Assembly: GCA_002506425.1 (NCBI GenBank)
Contig: DAXO01000030.1
Location: 1 to 10,610, forward strand
From: Methanomassiliicoccaceae archaeon UBA480
GTDB lineage: Archaea > Thermoplasmatota > Thermoplasmata > Methanomassiliicoccales > Methanomethylophilaceae
DNA: 10,610 nt
Direction of reading: 5' to 3'
The notes under the pieces: model-generated
What the model saw: the letters and a program-made list of their open reading frames with translations, nothing else
What the model was told of the DNA's origin: nothing
The model's database searches: none
Made by a program: the position numbers and the translations under genes
In this document: piece after piece, positions 5,972-10,610 of the stretch
Numbering within the stretch: the first letter of the stretch is position 1
Layout: each line of letters opens with the position of its first letter

Positions 5972-7327
5972 ATGATCACAGTTATGAAGTTCGGCGGGAC
6001 CAGCGTCGGATCCGCCGAGGCCCTCAAGAGGGTAGCAGGAATAATAGCGAATACGGAAGGGGACAGAGTAGTCGTGGTCTCCGCGATGTCGGGGATCACC
6101 AACTTCCTCGTCAACGTCGTGGACAATCCGCTGACTGACCCCGACGGAGTGATTGAGCAGTTCAGGAACAAGCACCTGATGACCGCCTCCCAGCTCCTCG
6201 AAGGAGAGGAGCTCGAGGAGTTCATGACCGAGTTCGACTCGCGCATGGACGGCTTCAGGAAGGCCCTCATGGCCGACCGCGAGGACCCGTACTACAAGGA
6301 CGCGGTTGTGTCCCAGGGCGAGCGCTTCTCGTCCCTGATACTGGCATTCGTCCTCAGGAGCATGGACATCAAATCCGTCGCTCTGACGTCGGAGGACGCC
6401 GGGATCGTGGCCATGGGCTATCCCGGAAACGGATCGGCCGACCTGCTGAACACCGCGACGGGCATGACCATGAAGGTTAGGCCCCTGCTCTCCATGAACG
6501 TGGTGCCGGTGATCACCGGATTCTACGGAATCAACTCCTCGAAGGTCCCCGTCACATTCGGCCGCGGGGGATCGGACTACTCCGCCGCAGTGGTCGCCAA
6601 TGCCATAGACGCGGATATGCTGGAGATCTGGACCGATGTCGACGGCTTCATGACCGCCGACCCCCGCATAATCCCCGACGCCAAGAAGATACCCGAGATG
6701 AACTTCGGGGAGGCTGCAGAGCTCGCCTACTTCGGCGCCAAGGTGCTCCACCCCCGCACCATCGAGCCCGTCAGGCTCAAGCACATACCCCTCAAGGTGA
6801 AGAACTCGTTCAAGCCCGAGGAGCCCGGCACCCTCATCCACCACCTGAGGAAGAGCACCTCCGAGATGCTCCGCTCCGTGGCCGCGAAGACCGATCTGTC
6901 CATCATAACGATAAGCTCCGCCGAGATCGCTTACCGTCCCGCGATGGTGGCCCGTATCATAGACAAGATAGCTGACATAAACGTCATAATCTACTCGATC
7001 TCGACATCGCTCTCCACAGTCGCATTCCTCGTCCACAACAACGATGTGAAGCAGACCCTGAGGCAGCTCAACGGCCTCAGCGGAGGGGAGATCGAGCGCA
7101 TAGACGTCAAGAACGATGTGGCCCTCATCTGCGCGGTCGGGGACAACCTGCTCGACAAGTGCGGAGTCTCCGGAGACATCTTCGGAGCCGTCAAGGAGGC
7201 CAACGCCAATGTGGAGATGATCTCGGAGGGTGCATCCGATGTTTCCCTCAATTTCGTCGTCCCCATGAGCAAGGTCATAGATGTCGTGCGCACACTGCAC
7301 GAGAAGTTCATAGGTGATCACCGATGA
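5972..7327 (+). CDS. lysC: Aspartate kinase with C-terminal ACT domains
   Basis: Aspartokinase phosphorylates aspartate with ATP, the entry into lysine, threonine and methionine synthesis. The start is set at ATG 5972 (451 residues): it gives the usual N-terminus MITVMKFGGTSVG, and AGAGGTG (5957-5963) lies eight bases upstream. A GTG at 5945 would add nine unrelated residues. Kinase motifs are KFGGTSVG (6-13), VSQGERFS (113-120), GRGGSDYSA (197-205), TDVDGFMTADPR (221-232) and FGAKVLHPRTIEP (254-266). Two ACT domains follow (about 305-375 and 380-451), including GVSGDIFGAVKEANANVEMI (398-417), which is typical of feedback-controlled aspartokinases. Placement in the dap cluster suggests lysine as the inhibitor (inference). 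The gap to dapA is 58 bases with no obvious promoter. The gene ends in an ATGA overlap with lysA. Confidence 0.96.
   Translation: MITVMKFGGTSVGSAEALKRVAGIIANTEGDRVVVVSAMSGITNFLVNVVDNPLTDPDGVIEQFRNKHLMTASQLLEGEELEEFMTEFDSRMDGFRKALMADREDPYYKDAVVSQGERFSSLILAFVLRSMDIKSVALTSEDAGIVAMGYPGNGSADLLNTATGMTMKVRPLLSMNVVPVITGFYGINSSKVPVTFGRGGSDYSAAVVANAIDADMLEIWTDVDGFMTADPRIIPDAKKIPEMNFGEAAELAYFGAKVLHPRTIEPVRLKHIPLKVKNSFKPEEPGTLIHHLRKSTSEMLRSVAAKTDLSIITISSAEIAYRPAMVARIIDKIADINVIIYSISTSLSTVAFLVHNNDVKQTLRQLNGLSGGEIERIDVKNDVALICAVGDNLLDKCGVSGDIFGAVKEANANVEMISEGASDVSLNFVVPMSKVIDVVRTLHEKFIGDHR
7312..7319 (+). promoter_or_regulatory. Extended Shine-Dalgarno sequence of lysA
   Basis: AGGTGATC is fully complementary to the extended 3' end of 16S rRNA (GATCACCT). 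It lies within the last codons of lysC, four bases before ATG 7324 and seven before a second ATG at 7327. The latter spacing is the more usual, so translation might begin at either. It supports coupled translation of lysC and lysA. Confidence 0.6.
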
Positions 7328-8583
7328 TGCACGAGTTCCCGTCCCAGGACGGAGTGATGATGATCGGCGGCTGCTCGACCGTCGATATAGCGAATGAGTT
7401 CGGAACGCCGGTGTACGTCACCGATGAGAAGAGGGTCAGGGAGAACTACCGCAACGTCTACAACGCGTTCTCCAGGTTCATGGACACGAAGATCCACTAC
7501 GCCTGCAAGGCGAACACGAACCTCGCTGTCCTCAGGGTGCTGGAGCAGGAAGGGTCCGGCATCGACGCCGTATCGATCGGAGAGGTTCTGACCTGCCTCA
7601 AGGCCGGATTCTCTCCTGACCGCATAATGTACACCGGGGTGAACGTCTCCGACGCGGAGCTGAAGCAGGTCGCCGACACCGGCGTCATGATCAACCTCGA
7701 CTCCGTTTGCGAGATGGAGAGGCTGGCCGCGATCGCACCTTGCTCCGATATCTCGTTCAGGATCACTCCGGGGGTCGGATCCGGGCACAGCGCCAAGGTC
7801 ACCACCGGAAACAAGGGGGCCAAGTTCGGCATCCCCCTGGACCAGGTCATATCGACTTACGCCAGGGCCAAGGACCTCGGATTCAACATCAGAGGCATAC
7901 ACGCCCACATCGGCTCTGGAGGGCAGTCCGTGGAACCGTTCATGGAGATGATGGAGGTCCTCATCGAGCTCGTCAACGAGATCAAGGGTCTCGGCATCGA
8001 CCTGGACTTCATAGACATGGGAGGGGGCATAGGCGTCCCCTACAGGCCCCAGGAGGATGAGATGGATGTCGGCGAGCTCGCCATGAACCTCACCGACATG
8101 ATCCAGGAGGAGACCGACGTCAAGACCATCGTCCTGGAGCCGGGAAGATACATCATCTGCGACTCCACGATACTCCTCACCAGGGTTAACGACGTCAAGG
8201 ACACTGGCGTGAAGAAGTACGTCGGCGTAGACGCCGGATTCAACACGCTCATACGCCCTGCCATGTACGACTCCTATCACCATGTGGCCATCGCCAACAA
8301 GATGGGAAAGGCCTGTACGGACAAGTACGACGTGGTCGGACCGATCTGCGAGTCCGGAGACTACATCGCCCACGACAGGGTCCTCCCCGATCCGAAGGTC
8401 GGAGACATCGTCGCTGTCTACAACGCCGGAGCCTACGGATTCTCCATGTCCAGCCGCTACAACTCCCGTCCCCTCTGCGCTGAGGTCATGGTCAACGACG
8501 GGAAGGCCGAGCTCACCCGCGAGGCGGAGACGTTCGAGGACCTGTGGGCGCACCAGATCGTACCCGAGAGGCTCCAGCGATGA
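7324..8583 (+). CDS. lysA: Diaminopimelate decarboxylase
   Basis: LysA decarboxylates meso-diaminopimelate to L-lysine, the last step of the pathway; it is a PLP enzyme of fold type III (alanine-racemase-like barrel plus beta domain). The PLP lysine is K62 in HYACKANTN. HAHIGSGGQ (193-201), the phosphate-binding GGGIGVPY (233-240), EPGR (272-275), the active-site cysteine segment GPICESGD (339-346) and GAYGFSMSSRYN (369-380) are all in place. The length of 419 residues is typical. ATG 7324 overlaps the lysC stop (ATGA); ATG 7327 immediately follows and could be used instead. The gene ends in another ATGA overlap with dapF, so translation of lysC, lysA and dapF is probably coupled. Related decarboxylases acting on ornithine or carboxynorspermidine are unlikely given the neighbours. 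Confidence 0.97.
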   Translation: MMHEFPSQDGVMMIGGCSTVDIANEFGTPVYVTDEKRVRENYRNVYNAFSRFMDTKIHYACKANTNLAVLRVLEQEGSGIDAVSIGEVLTCLKAGFSPDRIMYTGVNVSDAELKQVADTGVMINLDSVCEMERLAAIAPCSDISFRITPGVGSGHSAKVTTGNKGAKFGIPLDQVISTYARAKDLGFNIRGIHAHIGSGGQSVEPFMEMMEVLIELVNEIKGLGIDLDFIDMGGGIGVPYRPQEDEMDVGELAMNLTDMIQEETDVKTIVLEPGRYIICDSTILLTRVNDVKDTGVKKYVGVDAGFNTLIRPAMYDSYHHVAIANKMGKACTDKYDVVGPICESGDYIAHDRVLPDPKVGDIVAVYNAGAYGFSMSSRYNSRPLCAEVMVNDGKAELTREAETFEDLWAHQIVPERLQR

Positions 8584-9410
8584 AATTCTGGAAGTACCAG
8601 GGCATAGGCAACGACTTCATCCTGCTTGACGGGACCGCCGGAGATCTGGAGATCGACCAGGAGTGGTGCAGGCGCGCTTGCGACAGGCACTACGGCATCG
8701 GAGCGGACGGGGTCCTGTACATCCTCCCCGGAGAGGGGACGGACATCACCATGCGCATCATCAACGCCGACGGGAGCGAGGCGGAGATGTGCGGCAACGG
8801 CATCAGATGCGTCGCCAAACACGCGCGCGACAGCGGGATCGTCGACAAGGACAGCATGACCATACACACGCTGGCCGGAGACCTCGGCGCGGAGGTGTTC
8901 CGCGGAGAGGACGGCCTCGTGAAAACCATCAGAATCAACATGGGCGCCCCCGTGCTCGACGGACGCAGCGTCCCCGTGGACCACGACGGCAGGTTCATCG
9001 ACATGCCGTTCGAGGTCGACGGGACCGAGCTCAGAGCCAGCGCAGTATCCATGGGCAACCCCCACTTCGTCACGTTCACGCCGCTGGACGACGCGACCGT
9101 CGACAAGCTGGGGCCGGTGCTCGAGAAGCACCCGTTCTTCCCCCGCAAGACGAACGTCGAGTTCTGCAGGGTCGAGGACGGCAAGATTTACATCCGCGTC
9201 TACGAGCGCGGAGCCGCATGGACTCTGGCGTGCGGCACCGGCGCCTGCGCTACAACCACGGCGGCGGCCCTGTGCGGGCTGGTCCCCTTCGACAAGCCGG
9301 TGGATGTGCACCTGCCCGGCGGATGGCTTAAGATCACGGTCGACGGAGACCTCCGCTACGTCCTCATGGAGGGGCCGGCGGAACTCGTCTTCCAAGGAGA
9401 AATGGAGTGA
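8580..9410 (+). CDS. dapF: Diaminopimelate epimerase
   Basis: DapF converts LL- to meso-diaminopimelate without cofactor, using two cysteines as base and acid. Both are present in their motifs: C71 in AEMCGNGIRC and C218 in TLACGTGACAT. Also visible are the N-terminal KYQGIGNDFILLD (6-18), MGNPHFVTF (158-166) and E209-R210 in YERGA, which contact the substrate in known structures. The stretch between them reads GAAWT instead of the common GAGET, at a variable position. The start at ATG 8580 (276 residues) overlaps the lysA stop by ATGA and has GAGAGG eight bases upstream. A GTG at 8544 would add 12 residues absent from the family. Epimerase is needed here because the aminotransferase route delivers LL-diaminopimelate while LysA uses the meso form. 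Confidence 0.97.
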   Translation: MKFWKYQGIGNDFILLDGTAGDLEIDQEWCRRACDRHYGIGADGVLYILPGEGTDITMRIINADGSEAEMCGNGIRCVAKHARDSGIVDKDSMTIHTLAGDLGAEVFRGEDGLVKTIRINMGAPVLDGRSVPVDHDGRFIDMPFEVDGTELRASAVSMGNPHFVTFTPLDDATVDKLGPVLEKHPFFPRKTNVEFCRVEDGKIYIRVYERGAAWTLACGTGACATTTAAALCGLVPFDKPVDVHLPGGWLKITVDGDLRYVLMEGPAELVFQGEME

Positions 9411-9411
9411 T
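9404..9411 (+). promoter_or_regulatory. Ribosome-binding site of dapL over the dapF stop
   Basis: GGAGTGAT includes the dapF stop codon TGA (9408-9410) and lies three bases before ATG 9415 (seven after GGAG). It decides the dapL start against in-frame upstream codons at 9304 and later, which would overlap dapF for over 100 bases. Confidence 0.6.
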
Positions 9412-9414
9412 ATC

Positions 9415-10575
9415 ATGAATTATGAACAGGCTGAAAGGCTCAAGCAGATCCCCCCGTACCTATTCGTGAGGCTGGAGAAGCTCTCCAGGACAAAGAAGGA
9501 GGAGGGATGGGATATGATCGACTTCGGAATCGGGGACCCGGACCTCCCTGCACCGAAGGAGATCGTCGACGAGATGTGCAAAGAGGCCTACGTCAACGAG
9601 AACCAGAAGTATTCCTCGTCTCAGGGCGAGAGGTTCCTCCGCGTAGCTGTCGCCGACTGGTACAAGAAGAGGTTCGGACTCGACATCGACCCCGACACCC
9701 AGGTCTGCATAACCATCGGATCCAAAGAGGGCATATTCAACATCGCCCAGGCCTTCGTGAACCCCGGCGAGACGATCATCGCCCCGTCGCCCGGATACCC
9801 CGTGTACTCCGGAGCCGCGACTCTGTTCAACGAGGCGAAGTGCGTCAAGGTGCCCCTCAGGCCCGAGAAAGGATGGCTCCTCGACGTCGACGAGTGCCCC
9901 AAGGGCGCGAGGATGCTCTACATCAACTACCCGAACAACCCGACCGGCGCGACCTGCGACCTCGACTACCTGAAGAAGGTCTACGACTGGTGCGAGGAAC
10001 AGGGAACGATCCTGTGCTACGATGCCGCCTACTCCGAGATGTGCTACGATGGCTACCAGGCCCCCTCGATCCTGCAGGTCGGACCGGACGCCATCGAGTT
10101 CGGATCGTTCTCCAAGACGTTCTGCATGACCGGATTCAGACTCGGATACGCGGTCGGACACCCCGACCTCATCGCGGGACTCACCAAGTGCAAGGGGCAG
10201 ATCGACTCCGGAGCGCCCATATTCATCCAGAAGGCTGCCGAGAAGGCGCTCTCCATGTACGGGCCCGAGGGACAGGAGCCCAAGTGCGTGATCGACAACA
10301 TGGACGTTTTCGCCGAGAGGCGCAGAGTCCTCGTCGAAGGCCTGAGAGAACTCGGATACGAGTGCGCCATGCCCAAGGGAACGTTCTACGTGTGGTTCGA
10401 CTGCGGTATGCCCTCGTTCGAGTTCACGCAGAAGATGATCGACCTGGGAGTCATCGTGACCCCGGGATCCGGATTCGGCGAGTCGGCCGACGGCTGGATA
10501 AGGATGGCCGTAACCGAGCCCGTCGAGAGGATAAGGATCGCGCTCGAGAGGATGAAGCGCGGATCCTACCAGTGA
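9415..10575 (+). CDS. dapL: LL-diaminopimelate aminotransferase
   Basis: DapL makes LL-diaminopimelate from tetrahydrodipicolinate and glutamate in one step, bypassing the succinylase and acetylase branches; it is a fold-type I PLP aminotransferase. Visible parts are FGIGDPDLPAP (37-47), K65-Y66 in NQKYSSSQG, IGSKEGIFNIAQAFVNPGE (101-119), PSPGYPVY (124-131), NYPNNPTGA (171-179), D203 and Y206 in CYDAAYSE, the PLP lysine K234 in GSFSKTFCMTGFRLG, and the carboxylate-binding R363 in WIRMAVTEP. The IGSKEGI stretch and length (386 residues) fit DapL rather than general aspartate aminotransferases. The gene context (dapA, lysA, dapF, no dapC/D/E) supports it. Start ATG 9415 is five codon-free bases after the dapF stop (9408-9410). 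dapB may lie downstream, outside the window. Confidence 0.92.
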   Translation: MNYEQAERLKQIPPYLFVRLEKLSRTKKEEGWDMIDFGIGDPDLPAPKEIVDEMCKEAYVNENQKYSSSQGERFLRVAVADWYKKRFGLDIDPDTQVCITIGSKEGIFNIAQAFVNPGETIIAPSPGYPVYSGAATLFNEAKCVKVPLRPEKGWLLDVDECPKGARMLYINYPNNPTGATCDLDYLKKVYDWCEEQGTILCYDAAYSEMCYDGYQAPSILQVGPDAIEFGSFSKTFCMTGFRLGYAVGHPDLIAGLTKCKGQIDSGAPIFIQKAAEKALSMYGPEGQEPKCVIDNMDVFAERRRVLVEGLRELGYECAMPKGTFYVWFDCGMPSFEFTQKMIDLGVIVTPGSGFGESADGWIRMAVTEPVERIRIALERMKRGSYQ

Positions 10576-10594
10576 TAGCGATCCCTCAAACAGC

Positions 10595-10610
10595 GCCCGG
10601 TCCGCCGGGC
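10595..10610 (+). terminator. Short GC-rich hairpin after dapL at window edge
   Basis: GCCCGG and CCGGGC form a perfect six-base stem around TCCG, a UNCG-type tetraloop, 20 bases after the dapL stop. It could end the operon transcript or belong to the next element; the sequence stops here, so a following T-tract cannot be checked. Confidence 0.3.

Noticed and set aside
5801..7321. Minus-strand open frame of 506 codons opposite lysC
   Set aside because: lysC is fully supported on the plus strand. The antisense translation is rich in His, Gly and Val repeats typical of shadow frames.
7318..8553. Minus-strand open frame of 411 codons opposite lysA
   Set aside because: Same reason: a shadow of lysA codon bias with no recognisable domain.

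Overview
The window looks like a stretch of a GC-rich archaeal chromosome, most likely a methanogen of the Thermoplasmatota such as Methanomassiliicoccales. The reasons are archaeal gene families (an archaeal-type prepilin peptidase, an AmmeMemoRadiSam radical SAM protein, a small Lrp-type regulator, a DapL aminotransferase), TATA-box promoters placed about 25 bases before start codons (leaderless transcription), AGG/AGA arginine codons, and almost exclusive use of TGA as stop codon. The lineage is an inference. No marker gene such as 16S rRNA, mcrA or a pyl gene lies in the window.

Left part (1-2746): thiL (thiamine-monophosphate kinase) is followed by amrS (radical SAM enzyme), which starts inside the expected 3' end of thiL. 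thiL has no stop codon where the family normally ends; its frame stays open for 222 more codons across amrS. Convergent to amrS, on the minus strand, is an archaeal A24 prepilin/preflagellin peptidase. Its frame is interrupted by one TAG codon (2144-2146) and then continues in the same frame for 58 more sense codons. These encode the family's expected C-terminus: a V-x-V-T-P-x-x-P-F motif and a last membrane helix, ending in TGA. In a lineage that decodes TAG as pyrrolysine this is a strong candidate for natural amber read-through. It is the most interesting item in the window. amrS is the only other gene whose frame ends in TAG.

Middle (2747-4612): a short divergent promoter region carries one TATA box for each direction. 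It is followed by an MscS-family mechanosensitive channel with a signal peptide and a large extracytoplasmic N-terminal domain. A perfect 10-bp hairpin includes the MscS stop codon.

Right part (4613-10575): a tight operon of an Lrp/AsnC regulator, dapA, lysC, lysA, dapF and dapL, i.e. the diaminopimelate route to lysine through the aminotransferase (DapL) branch. The genes overlap by a few bases or are separated by short gaps. asd and dapB, needed for the complete route, are not in the window. The Lrp-type protein is the obvious candidate regulator. If the organism makes pyrrolysine, lysine is also its precursor, so this operon would feed that amino acid too (inference).
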